A program made the translations under genes and the position numbers. The notes under the pieces are model-generated. The model was not told where the DNA came from. It ran no database searches and saw only the letters and a program-made list of their open reading frames with translations. A DNA stretch of 64,000 nt from Galeopsis tetrahit (taxonomy: Eukaryota; Streptophyta; Magnoliopsida; Lamiales; Lamiaceae), in NCBI GenBank assembly GCA_963675135.1, contig OY776129.1, forward strand, positions 69,843,348 through 69,907,347. Direction: 5' to 3'. Below, in pieces: positions 1 through 10,181 of this stretch. Within the stretch, counting starts at the first letter, position 1. Every line of letters begins with the position of its first letter.

Positions 1-150
1 ACCAACTCATAAGAATTTGAATAGAAAATACCTAGGAAGAATTCCTAAAGTTTCTATCCACGACAGCCTCTAAAGTTAGGGGGAGTAGGGGTACAGGAGC
101 AGAAGATATAATTAACTCGCCAATAAACCCTATCCCTAGCAACTCTCGAA

Positions 151-774
151 ACTCTTACGAGTATAAACAAACTCTTACGAGTATTAACAAACTCTTACGA
201 GTATAAACAAACTCTTACGAGTATAAACAACTTTTGGGAGAGTATAATCCCTAAACATCCTAACTTCAGGGAGAGTATAATCCCTAAGAACTCTTACGAG
301 TATAAACAACTCTTACGAGTATAAACAAACTCTCACGAGTATAAACAACTCTCACGAGTATAAACAACTCTTACGAGTATAAACAAACTCTCACGAGTAT
401 AAACAACTCTTACGAGTATAAACAACTCTTACGAGTATAAACAAACTCTTACGAGTATAAACTAACTCTCACGAGTATAAACAAACTCTTACGAGTATAA
501 ACAACTCTTACGAGTATAAACAACTCTCAGTATAAACTAACTCTCACGAGTATAAACAACTCTTACGAGTATAAACAACTCTTACGAGTATAAACTAACT
601 CTCACGAGTATAAACAAACTCTCACGATTATAAACAACTCTTACGAGTATAAACTAACTCTTACGAGTATAAACAACTCTTACGAGTATAAGCTAACTCT
701 TACGAGTATAAACAACTCTTACGAGTATAAACTAAATCTTACGAGTATAAACAAACTCTTACGAGTATAAACAA
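151..774. repeat. 18-20 bp minisatellite, roughly 30 copies
   Basis: Tandem array of the unit ACTCTTACGAGTATAAACA with length variants (AACAAACTC versus AACAACTC joints, AACTAACTC variants, TTACGAG versus TCACGAG). Each unit contains ACTC....GAGT, a small inverted repeat. The array is interrupted near 230-290 by two copies of a different motif, GGGAGAGTATAATCCCTAA, which recurs once after the array near 778-799. It lies in the 3' untranslated region of the Tat element, where such arrays are known to arise and to seed satellites. A (TA)n run follows at about 1003-1028. Confidence 0.95.
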
Positions 775-1227
775 ATTAGGGAGAGAATATGATCCCTAAA
801 AACTCTAGCGTTAAGAGACAGACTAGAAGCATTATCAAATCACCAAGTAAGTGCAGGGATATAAGTCCTATCTTCTCATTAAGGTTCTTCTAGGAGCTTT
901 AGAGCCTTTACGTGTCAAGAAAATGCTGAAAACATGCTAAATTCATAAGTAAAGAAAGAGCAGAACAGGAACCACATTATGTGTCTAAACAGCAGAGATA
1001 TAGATATATATATATATATATATATATACGCATGCCAGGGAATAATATGCAGGTACGATGCTGAGCAAAAGTAAAGCAGGAATATTCAAGACCTAAGGCA
1101 CCATGCCTAGGCCCTCCACAGAAAAACCCCAGAGTGTGGAGTCTCCGGAAAATACCAAAAAGGGCCTTAGAGGCCTTAACAAAATAAAGTGTTTCAAAAG
1201 TACCAAAGTGTTATCAGGGAAATAAAA

Positions 1228-3319
1228 TTATGAAGAGAGGGGAATATCATTCTTCCCCTCGGAACCTGTTCCTGTCTCCTCAGCTCGCCCACTGGAATCA
1301 CCTCCCTCTGCCTTCTCCATCAGAGCACCTGCTGCCACAGTAGCCACCGGAGTTGGGTTATCCACATGGATAGGAAAAACCATCTCCTTCGCCGGTGCCA
1401 GGTCATCCAAGTTCAGGGCAGCATCTTTTAGCTCCAAGACTGCCTTCCTCATCCCAGGTAACCACCAAGGAGTATTGATGTCTTCCTTAGCATCTCCAGG
1501 GAACTTAGGGGGAGTGTCCAGTTCGTCCAATCGGAGGGCACGAGTATACTGACCATTAAAACCAGGAGCAGAATGTTCAGCTACGGCATTGGAAAACCCA
1601 TGATCGATGAAATGGGGGATATATGCACCCATTGCCCCTAAAAAGCTGCTACTCTGAAGAAAAGCCTCCAACCACTCCCGATGTAAGGTACCTAGAAATT
1701 TTTGACCAGTGGCAGAAGTAAACAAGGACTCTATGCATAATTTCACACCAGCCTGAGGAAGAGTAACCTCCAGCTGTTCAACCCGTTTACCGAACTCTTT
1801 CTTCAGCGAAGAAATCTCCCCCGAAAGCGTCGCTTGGAGTACTTTGCACCTCTGATTAGCGTCCCGTAATTCTTCCTCGAGCATCTCCTTCTTCACCTTC
1901 TCCAGCTCTACTTGGCTTTGGAGATCATCCACTAGCTGAAGGAACTGGAGAGCTCGTTCAGACACATTGGAGAACAAGAGACCAAACTATACAATGAACA
2001 ATCTAAAGAAGTAAGACAGGTATACTTTTTCTCATTAAAATTACCCAGAAATAATTTTGCACGGAAAGTCTACCTGTGTAAAGCTGTGAGCGGCATGCAC
2101 AACTCGTTCTTCGAAGGACAGAGCATTAAGGGCCTCAGTGGCAGGGGTAGGAGTGTGACGCTCTATGAAAGCCAGGAGATGATCAACATTAATCTCATCA
2201 GAAGCGTCGGAAGCGACGTTAGGCAAAGAGGATTTAGTTTTAGACTTCTTCTTTTTGGAAGCATCAGAGGCAGGGGGCAGAGTAGAAACTAAGGCCTTCT
2301 CAGTGGAAGACCTGCTACGTTTAGCGACTGACCCGGTGGCAGGTTTCACTGGAGATGGAGGAATTTGAGCCTTTGAAGAACTTTCAGGGGCCGGAGACTT
2401 AGCAACCATTGAGAGAGGAGTAGCATCACGGGAGATTTGAGTTAACCAACTCATAGCTGCACAAAGAAACATGAAACGACGTTAATAAACACGGTAACTC
2501 AAATTTTGAGGACAATACCAAGGAAAAAGAAATGGTATTACCATCGTCGGGACCTAGGGGATAATCGGGGCGACCAAAACCGAAATGAGAGAGGGCTCTA
2601 GGATTTTTACAAATACTCATCACATCAAAAAAGCCATGAGCAGAGACATTGTCATTTAGATGGTTCATCACATCCAAGTTTAGAGAGGAACAAACAGAAA
2701 GAGGAGGACGGGGCACTCCAGGGTTCTCATAAATCCATTCTTCGTGAGGAAATTCCCAAGGAGAAGGATTCGTGACAAAAAAGTAATAGTCCTTCCAGTC
2801 CTGGACCCCCTCATGGAGTTTTTCCATGAACTTTCCGGTCCTGGAAGTGCGACCACAAGCATAAAAGAACCCATCGGCGAACTTGCACATATATTGAGTT
2901 AAAAAGAGTTGGGCTGAAGGTTCACCACCGTTCCCCTTCATCAAAATGTAGAAGCCTAACATCGCTCTTATAGCGTTCGGAGTAAACTGATTCAGAGGTA
3001 TACGAAGGTAAGTGGAAATTTCGGAGAAATAAGGATGAATTGGAAAACGGAGACCCGCTTTTAGTTGGGCTTCCCAGAAGGCCAAGGTGTTCGGACCTGG
3101 AAAATTCGGGCGTTCTTTCCTATGGGCTGCCCTAACCGTGTATTCAGGAGGAAAGATTCCCGAACGAAGGAAGGCGGCGACGCGCTCAGAAGAAAGTATG
3201 GAGGGACCGGAAATTTTGTCCTTCAAAGTGAGGTCAGTAATGGAAAATATGGGGAGTGGGTTGGAAGTGGAACTCTCCATAGATATGGAGTCCGACGAAG
3301 TATGAGTTGAAGATGACAT
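1228..3319 (-). CDS. Antisense ORF of Tat retrotransposon, 'putative gypsy-type transposon' domain (PF04195-like), spliced
   Basis: Three exons on the minus strand join in frame: 2542-3319, 2074-2456 and 1228-1986. They give about 639 residues ending at TAA. Both introns have GT donors and AG acceptors, and the codon phases match (1, then 0). The first exon (to about residue 259) holds the conserved domain seen in plant 'putative gypsy-type transposon' proteins, including LRIPLNQFTPNAIR and the SPWEFPHEEW region. The middle exon is Ser/Pro/Lys-rich and looks disordered. The third exon starts with a strong coiled coil (LVDDLQSQVELEKVKKEM onwards) and ends Gly/Glu-rich. Function is unknown in the family; it is not a transposase by any visible motif. 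The ATG at 3317-3319 is the first in-frame Met before the conserved domain. The gene is antisense to its element. Confidence 0.75.
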
Positions 3320-3810
3320 GAGGATATTATAAATGAAAAGAGAAAAGAAGGAGTAGATACCTGAAACAAAGTCGGTTTTTGGGGAGGATGACGGAGTGGC
3401 CGGAGAACGTGCGTAGAGGAGTTAAAATTGCAGAAATGAAAGTGAAGATGAAAAATGGACAAGTTTGAAACGAAAGAAAGAAGGGTTTTTGGTGGAAAAA
3501 AGGGGTTTTGAAATAATTAGGCAGAGGAGAGAGAAGGGAGAAGACCGAGGAGAATTAATGTCACCCCAATTAAAAGGCGCGTGAATGAAGAAGGGCGGCC
3601 TGATGTCGGTCCTTGAATGAACGCGTGGCTACATATTTTGAGGGCAAGGTTGCGTGTGGAAGTGCAAAAGACCTGAAGCCTTCCAGAGGTAATTATTGAG
3701 AAGGAAATCAAATCAATAGTATTTCGAGGAGTATTTTAAGGAATAGAATATTTCTTTGATATTTATCTTAGTATTATTATTTTCCTACTCTCCTAAAAAT
3801 TATTCTTTTT

Positions 3811-3831
3811 AAGAGAGTAGGGGGGAGTGGT
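3811..3831 (+). other. Polypurine tract of the Tat element
   Basis: The run AAGAGAGTAGGGGGGAGTGG directly precedes the TGATG start of the LTR, as expected for the plus-strand priming site. It fixes the element's orientation. Confidence 0.75.
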
Positions 3832-4571
3832 TGATGTAGATAAATATGTCGCTCTCTGAGAAGTCGACACGTGGAAACGGGATAAAATGATGATAGTTAT
3901 AATTAGGACGATATATGGGAAAGCAGGATTAATACACCCCTGGGCCTAAGTAGGGAAATCAGAGAAATCAGGGTGATTGGGCCTTTGGCCCACCTTTGGA
4001 GAAATTAATATCCCTTGGGCCTGAAGGAATCCGGCCCAAATAGGGGACGAATAGTCAGTCTTTCCTAACCAAGTCAATCAACCCACGTAGATAGGGGCCG
4101 AGATGCTGAAGAACTAAGTCTCCAGGGAGAGTGAGACCTATTCTTTAGGGAATTGAGGCCGGATTTACAGGAAGGAGCCGAGAATATAGGGAGAACAAGT
4201 CTTTCCCTCTCCGGAGAGAGGGGCCAGGTATATAAACAGGTTCTTTCCATATTCTTACTTACGTTTTACATAATATACATACTTTCACAAGAACTATATA
4301 CTGAATTAAGAAGAAACACCACTGTATTCGCCGGAATTTCCCTAGACATACAGGGGAATTCCTCTTTGATTTCTCCTAAGATCGAATCTGACTTGAGCGT
4401 CGGAGCTTCTACGCCGGAGCCCCCCTCCGGCGTACTTTTGCAGGTTATTTTCGGATTTTCAAGGAGATTTACTTGAAGACTGCCAAGGAAAAAACGAGTG
4501 GTTTGACTCGTGATTAATAGTGCTCGCAAGAGAACGATCGATATCCGAAGGCGTTCTTTTCCGACGCATCA
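3832..4571 (+). repeat. 3' LTR of the Tat element (740 bp)
   Basis: The LTR starts TGATGTAG and ends CGACGCATCA, so its termini are the inverted repeat TGATG/CATCA. A TATA box (TATATAAA, 4229-4236) lies about two-thirds of the way in, giving U3 of about 400 bp. The partner LTR is outside the window, so the ends rest on the terminal repeat and the adjoining polypurine tract. If right, the target duplication is GTAAT (4572-4576), to be matched upstream of the 5' LTR. Confidence 0.7.
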
Positions 4572-4576
4572 GTAAT

Positions 4577-4639
4577 GTAGCTTCAAGTATGGGACGCCCA
4601 AAATGGTAAAATGTAGCTTCAAGTATGGGACGGAGGGAG
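4577..4639. mobile_element. Stowaway-type MITE remnant (one end only)
   Basis: GTAGCTTCAAGTATGGGACG occurs twice here (4577 and 4613), and the second copy runs into CGGAGGGAGTA, a Stowaway terminus followed by TA. The same terminus closes the complete MITE at 6127-6404. Only the right end is present because the Tat LTR abuts it, suggesting that the retrotransposon landed inside this MITE. Confidence 0.6.
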
Positions 4640-4641
4640 TA

Positions 4642-6124
4642 TTATTCTATTTTTTTAACTTTTAAAAAATAAATATAAAAACATAACGAATATTAAAAAA
4701 AATATGAAACTCAAAAAAAAATTATGAAATAAAATTTTCAGTTTTTTTTTTCAAAAAATGACCAAAATTTAGGAAAAAAATACAAAAAAAAATTGAAAAA
4801 AAAAAAAACTAAACTAAAAAAATTCAATTTTTTTTCTAATTTGGGTATAAATGTATGAATATGACATGCTCACTTTCTAGCTTTAATCTGATTTATAATA
4901 ACTAAGATTATTTTGTTATGTCTTCATTATTTCTAAAATGATATCTGGTTTGTTACAAATTTTTTAAGGTTGTAGATTATTTTTTAAAACTAATTAATAA
5001 TATAATCTAATTGAAAAATAAAATTTATATTTAGAAACTTAAATGAGTTGAGAATTGGCTAAAAATTATATTTATAAAAAATTAAAATAAAGTGATTAAA
5101 AAATGAAAGTTCAAATGAAAAAAAATAATTAAACAATGTAAAACGAAGTGAAATTTTTAAGGAATGAAGTAAAATTTTAAAAAGATAAGATGAAAATTAT
5201 ACACCAATTAATTAAAGTAAAATAGTACCAATAAAATTGAACACTTGTCTAAGAGAGGTGAGAGTTTTATTTTTTAAAACAAATTATTATTATACTATTT
5301 AATACTTAAAAAAAACAATTAATATTATTTTTAAAATTTTCTTATTAGACTTTAAAATTTTAGAACAATTATTTATGACATAAAAAGAAAGTACGTTAAA
5401 AAAATTATCATTTGAAACACAAATGATAAACAGGAAGAAAAATAAATTTAAAAAAATTAATGGAGTATTATTTTTTAATCATAAAATTAAAAAAAAAATT
5501 AATTGAAGTAAAATAAAGGTAAATGAAAAAATGTATGTGTTAAATTGATATAGTAAATGGATCATGTGTTATTGGATTGAATATAGTAAATAGGTCATGT
5601 GTTATTTGTAATGAGTTATTGGATTGAATATAGTAGTTACATATATTGGATTGGATATAGTAGTTACATACATATAACTGGTACACAAGAGTACAACTCT
5701 TGAATCTTACCCCCACTTTCATAATCAAATTTACAGTTTACACAATATAATTTATAAATATTAATGTCAAATTTGGATTCAGTGTGGACCTTTATCCAAA
5801 TGTCAGCAGAGCATATGGCTGACTACTGTTAATGTTGATCTGTCTCCATCACTTCTTCCTAATCTCAAAATTAAAAGCAATTTCACAAGGAAATTGGATA
5901 AAACGATTATAATTGAATGCTTCGTGAAATGATGAAGAAAATTAATTGTGAAACTTGTAAAAACGAATTTTATAATTTTATACTCCAGTTTAACTTTGTA
6001 ATTTAAAAATTAGTTTTAAAAAAATTATTATTACAACACTTTTTAATCTACCATAACAATTTTTAATACGTACAATTTACTTTGTATTCTTACATTTTTT
6101 TTATATATTTAAATTATAGTTACA
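4642..6124. other. AT-rich spacer, no gene seen
   Basis: Very AT-rich with long A and T runs. Short local repeats occur near 5540-5650 (ATTGGATTGAATATAGTA variants). I found no exon-like coding stretch on either strand. Confidence 0.6.
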
Positions 6125-6126
6125 TA

Positions 6127-6404
6127 CTCCCTCTCTTACTTGAAGGCACATTTTACCATTTTGAGCCATACTTGAAGGCACATTACCTAAAATAGCAAAA
6201 ACACTTTTAAAGAATCTCCTTAAAAGATCACAATATTACAACAAATGTCACTACTTTATTACACTAAAAAGTAACTTTATTACTATTTATAAAGTTGAAA
6301 AGTCTTTACTACCCTCACTTTATCTTACACAATACTAATAAACAATTCATTCATTAAAACTCGTGTCCAATTCATTTGTGTCTTCAAGTATGGGATGGGG
6401 GGAG
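6127..6404. mobile_element. Stowaway (Tc1/mariner-type) MITE
   Basis: The left end CTCCCTCTCTTACTTGAAGG and the right end CTTCAAGTATGGGATGGGGG are inverted repeats ending in GGAG, flanked by TA on both sides (6125-6126, 6405-6406). It is 278 bp, AT-rich and non-coding, the classic Stowaway structure. Each arm carries an internal duplication of the CTTGAAGGCACATT motif. Confidence 0.85.
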
Positions 6405-6434
6405 TAACTTATAATGTAACATCGTTATATCTTA

Positions 6435-7340
6435 TTGTTAACCAATAAATTTAAACACCGGCAATTATGCACATAAAAGGGGATAAAAATAAGGTAAACA
6501 TATTTTTATTAAAAATTTGGGGTACAACTCTCGTTGATCTCTTGATTCCACTCTCTAAACATAATTTGATACCGGGGTCTCAGCGACGTGTTTGTAACTT
6601 ATTCCATCATACTCGATTTGACCTACAATTTAGTAGTAGGGAGTTGATGAAATCGTGACTGACTTATTCAATATGACTTCTGCAATTCTATTTTCACTCT
6701 TATATTTATAAGAGATAAATGACCTAAAAAAGAGGAGCAAAATATAACGCAAATCAAATTTTGGAGATATTATTTTATATTCTTATCTCCAAAATTAGAA
6801 TTTACACAATATTTAACACTTTCAAATATGATAAAATTAAAGTGTCTACCAATGCCCCTTCGAGATCTGTTGTATAGATCTATGTCGAATACAACTTGAT
6901 CTCGAAATCTTGATGTAGAACTCAAAAGGTGCTATACAACAGATCTCGAAATCTTGATGTAGAACTCAAAAGGTGATTTAGCATGCGCCCAACGGTGGTT
7001 TAGCATGCCCCATGAAATTCTGCATACTTGAATTCTTGGAGAGTGGAGATGAAGAGTGAAAATCGTTCTGGGCGTGCCAATTTGTTAACCAATAAATTTA
7101 AACACAACTCTAGTTGATCTCTTGATTCCTCTCTCTAAATATATGTGATATCGGGATCTTAGCGACGTATTTCCGAATTTTGAATTTAACCTACAATTTG
7201 ATAGTAGGGAGTTAATGGAGTCGTTTGTGACTTATTTCATCAAACTCGATTTGACCTACAATTTAGTAGTAGGGAGTTGATGAATTCGTGACTGACTTAT
7301 TCCATCTAACCTCTGCAATTCTATTTTCACTATTCCACAT
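6435..7340. repeat. Pair of about 250-bp direct repeats around a 380-bp core, unidentified
   Basis: Both copies start TGTTAACCAATAAATTTAAA (6437 and 7083) and share GTTGATCTCTTGATTCC, GACCTACAATTTAGTAGTAG, GGGAGTTGATGAA and CTGCAATTCTATTTTCAC. The core between them holds its own 34-bp duplication (about 6898-6931 and 6943-6976, starting GATCTCGAAATC). The arrangement resembles a miniature LTR element, but I see no convincing primer-binding site or polypurine tract and the copies have diverged. No coding capacity is seen. Confidence 0.6.
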
Positions 7341-7854
7341 TTGATTTGATAAAATTAAAACATCCCTTAAAGAAACAAATATATGGAGTACTGTTTAAAA
7401 AGATTTCAAAAACTAAAAAAATTTAAAAAGAATTTTCATAAGCCCCACGTATACTTATATGAGTTCGAATTAACGTAATTGTTTATTCTTATTTACGTTG
7501 ACGGTTCGTAACTATTGTACATTGATACTTGAAATATTTTTTGTCATTTTTAATTGAGAGAATTTTATTGCAGTATAAAAAAAAAAGTAAATATTAAACC
7601 ATGATCCATAATAAACAAACAAAGTGCACACAATTACAATAATCCAAAGACAATAATAGGATTACAAGTACATAAACAGAGTCGATCTGTTTTTGTGATT
7701 TTCTAATTTATTCCACCAGCATAAACACACGTACACTCAAGCCCATGGCCATCTGCAAAGCAAAGTTAAAAATTAAAACCCACGAGATAATTATCAACTT
7801 ATATTAATAGTAACCGAAGAAATTTTTTATTTTAGCCGTACGTACGCACCTTAA

Positions 7855-8313
7855 TTAATCGCTGTCGCTGCTGCTGCTGTGACCATGTTCGTGCCCCTCA
7901 CCGTGTTTCTTCTTGTCCTTCTTGTTCTTCTTCTTCTTCTCGCCGTCGTAACCGGCGGCGCCATCCTCGCCGTGGATCTTGTCTTTGATCTTCTCAATGA
8001 GGCCTTCTTTGTGTTCAGGCTCGCCGTAGCCGTGTTCGGGCTTCTTGTGCTCAGCGTAGCCGTATTCGGGCTGCTTGTGTTCGGCGCCGTAGCCGTGAGA
8101 TTCGGACTGCTTGTGCTCGGCGTATCCGTATTCGGGCTTGTGTTCCCCGCCGTAGCCGTGCGATTCGGGCTGCTTGTGCTCACCACCGTAGCCGTGTTCG
8201 GGCTGCTTGTGCTCACCAGTAGCGTAGGCGTGAGATTCGGGTTTCTGCTCGTCGTGTTTCTTGTCGCCTCCCAAGCCGAGTTTCTCTTCGATCTTGTGGA
8301 TAATTCCTGCCAT
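7855..8313 (-). CDS. HIRD11: KS-type dehydrin (HIRD11-like), 152 aa
   Basis: A single-exon ORF of 152 residues starting MAGIIHKIEEKLG. This start matches the N-terminus of HIRD11-type dehydrins; an in-frame extension six codons upstream (8331) adds only basic residues and is unlikely to be used. From about 34 to 100 there are seven imperfect copies of EHKQPExxGYG. A K-segment-like amphipathic helix (EGLIEKIKDKIHG) lies at 103-115, then a Lys-rich stretch (125-137) and a C-terminal acidic serine tract, HSSSSDSD. K then S order defines the KS class. These small hydrophilic, His-rich proteins protect membranes and enzymes in drought or cold and bind metal ions. The repeat block makes it longer than usual for the class. 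The high GC of the ORF against AT-rich flanks comes from these repeats. Confidence 0.9.
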   Translation of the reverse strand: MAGIIHKIEEKLGLGGDKKHDEQKPESHAYATGEHKQPEHGYGGEHKQPESHGYGGEHKPEYGYAEHKQSESHGYGAEHKQPEYGYAEHKKPEHGYGEPEHKEGLIEKIKDKIHGEDGAAGYDGEKKKKNKKDKKKHGEGHEHGHSSSSDSD

Positions 8314-8404
8314 TTTTTTCTTTCTTTTCACGAAAAAGGTGTGTGTTGTAAAGTAGTGTGAGATTTGGATTTGATTTGTGAGTAGAAATGGGAGCGTTTG
8401 TGCT

Positions 8405-8414
8405 CTATTTATAG
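8405..8414 (-). promoter_or_regulatory. Probable TATA box of the dehydrin gene
   Basis: CTATAAATAG on the minus strand, about 95 bases upstream of the ATG. ACGT cores at 8446-8449 and 8540-8543 could belong to stress-type (ABRE-like) elements, but they lack the full flanking consensus. Confidence 0.65.
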
Positions 8415-8639
8415 ACTCTAAAACTGTTAATGTTAGTAGGAGTCTACGTACATTACATTGCGAAGGGAGGAGGATAGATTATTATGATAAGTTTAAATAA
8501 TGCATTAATTAATTAACAACTAGTAGTATCATGTAAAGTACGTCATCGAAGGAAATATTTAAATAATAGTCAAGTTTAGGTGAAAAGCATACAATAGCAA
8601 TATAAAATGAATTATATGACGAAAATATAAGTATCAACT

Positions 8640-8902
8640 ACTCCCTATGTGGCTATGTCCCAAATGAATTTTCACACTTGAGATGACACATAATTTAAAA
8701 AATGTATAAAAAAAATATATAATGATTGATATTTTAAGGGGTAATTTTATAAAATTTTATGAATAAAATAAAGTAAAAGGTAAATTGAGTGTAAAAAATA
8801 ATGACATATGAATAAATAAGAATATATTTTAAGGGTGGGGTTATGAAGATATTTCATTTTATAAAGTGTGTAAATTGTTATGAGACATCCATATATGAAA
8901 AA
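8640..8902. mobile_element. Degenerate Stowaway-like MITE
   Basis: The left end CTACTCCCTATGTGGCTATG runs on to ATTTTCACACTT. The right part (AAGTGTGTAAATTGTTATGA then GACATCCATATATG) is its inverted complement. The last bases of the right terminus are mutated. Non-coding. Confidence 0.5.
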
Positions 8903-9840
8903 TGTGCAAATTGATTTTTTTATTTAGTCTTTCAAATTTCATAAAATCCTAACCTTTTTTTTTTCTTAAATTTTGGTATTCTCTCTCTCTAAAGATCAAT
9001 TAATTCGAGAAATTAATTTTACCGTTCACTTGTTGAGGTCTCGTTTAAAGTTAGAACAAAGTTTTGTATGGACTGACTCCTTATAGAATATTTGCACCTT
9101 ATGAGAATTTCATTTAAAGATAGAGCAAAACCCATAGACAAATTATTCAACACAATTGAATGTATAAATACACTTAAATTTTAATGTTTAATTTACTCAA
9201 TCATTTTTAAATAAAAATGTCCTTTTTTTTTCTTCTCATCATGAGAACACCGTGAGATATTCTTTTACAAACTTTTGTATTTATTAAAAACTATTTCCTA
9301 CATTTTGTAATTATTGGCCTACTTTATTTTTTGATTTGTTCTAAAATTACTTGCACACTTTAAATATATATAAGAACAATAAACAAAATTAATATACTCA
9401 CAATACCATTTTAATTTTAAAATTATATATCACATATTTTTTTACCACAATTTACTTTACACTCCATAAAATTTTCCAAAATACCCTTCTCTTACATCGC
9501 TAAAATAACTTTTCACTTAATATGTGAGTCACTCACACGGTCACACCACATGTAAAAATAATGGAGGTAGTATTATTAAATATTAGGAGTAGTAGTATGC
9601 GTGTGGCCCCCATCAATGGCCGCGGCATCATGACCTCGTGTAATGTCGTTATTGCTTCTCAACTTATTATCGCGAATCTCTCCAAATTAAACCTCTCTAC
9701 TTTCAGAATAATAATAAAACCGATTGAAAATAAATCAAATGGAGTAACTAAGATTATCCATGATGTCGGCTATTTTATTTTAATTTCAGAATAATTAATT
9801 TTAAAAGTTACACAAGACAATTACTTGTAAAAGTGACAGG
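8903..9840. other. AT-rich spacer, no gene seen
   Basis: No feature that I can support. A short stretch at 9600-9660 is of more balanced composition but carries no recognisable protein. Confidence 0.5.
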
Positions 9841-9849
9841 TGTCCATTA

Positions 9850-10181
9850 TTGGGGATCCATCCATTTATTATTTAAATGGATGTGGGTAAATAAAGAGGT
9901 TGTGGGTGTCGGTTGCTGAGTCGGGTCAGGGGTGGGTGTGAGTGTGTCGGTTGCTAGGTCGGGTATTAGATGGGTGTGGGTGTATATTATTATTTAGAGA
10001 CCGAATATTCGGTCCCTAATAATAGAATATAGATCGATTTGTGTTTTAGGGTCAGAAAATAGGTCGGCCCGACTCACGTTTAGGGATCAGGTACCAATGA
10101 AATAAGGATCAATATAAGACGGTCTCTAACGTGTGTTGAGACCGCCTTTACCGTCTCTAATTGAGGCATTTTTTTGTAGTG
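9850..10181. mobile_element. Probable truncated CACTA-type transposon end
   Basis: The stretch ends TTTTTTTGTAGTG (10169-10181), the reverse complement of the CACTACAAAAAA terminus typical of plant CACTA elements. Upstream are repeated GGTCTC/GAGACC motifs like subterminal repeats, a perfect 16-bp palindrome (GACCGAATATTCGGTC, 9999-10014) and GT-rich repeats (GGGTGTGGGTGT). I found no matching left terminus in the window, so it looks 5'-truncated. Confidence 0.5.

Larger units (their letters stand above)
1..4571 (+). mobile_element. 3' portion of a Tat-lineage Ty3/gypsy LTR retrotransposon
   Basis: Read on the plus strand, the order is a tandem-repeat block, an ORF on the opposite strand, a purine-rich tract, then an LTR that starts TGATG and ends CATCA. 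An antisense ORF with a 'putative gypsy-type transposon' domain between integrase and 3' LTR, plus a hypervariable tandem-repeat region there, is known for the Tat lineage (Grande/Ogre/RIRE2-like elements). Gag, protease, RT, integrase and the 5' LTR must lie upstream of the window, so autonomy cannot be judged. The LTR orientation (TATA box on plus) confirms that the element, unlike its ORF, runs on the plus strand. Confidence 0.75.

Noticed and set aside
151..774. CRISPR-like array
   Set aside because: Head-to-tail units with no unique spacers, in a plant retrotransposon.
7879..8361. 160-codon open frame antisense to the dehydrin, Val/Leu/Phe-rich
   Set aside because: It arises from the GC-rich codon repeats of the dehydrin read backwards; it has no homology or gene signals of its own.
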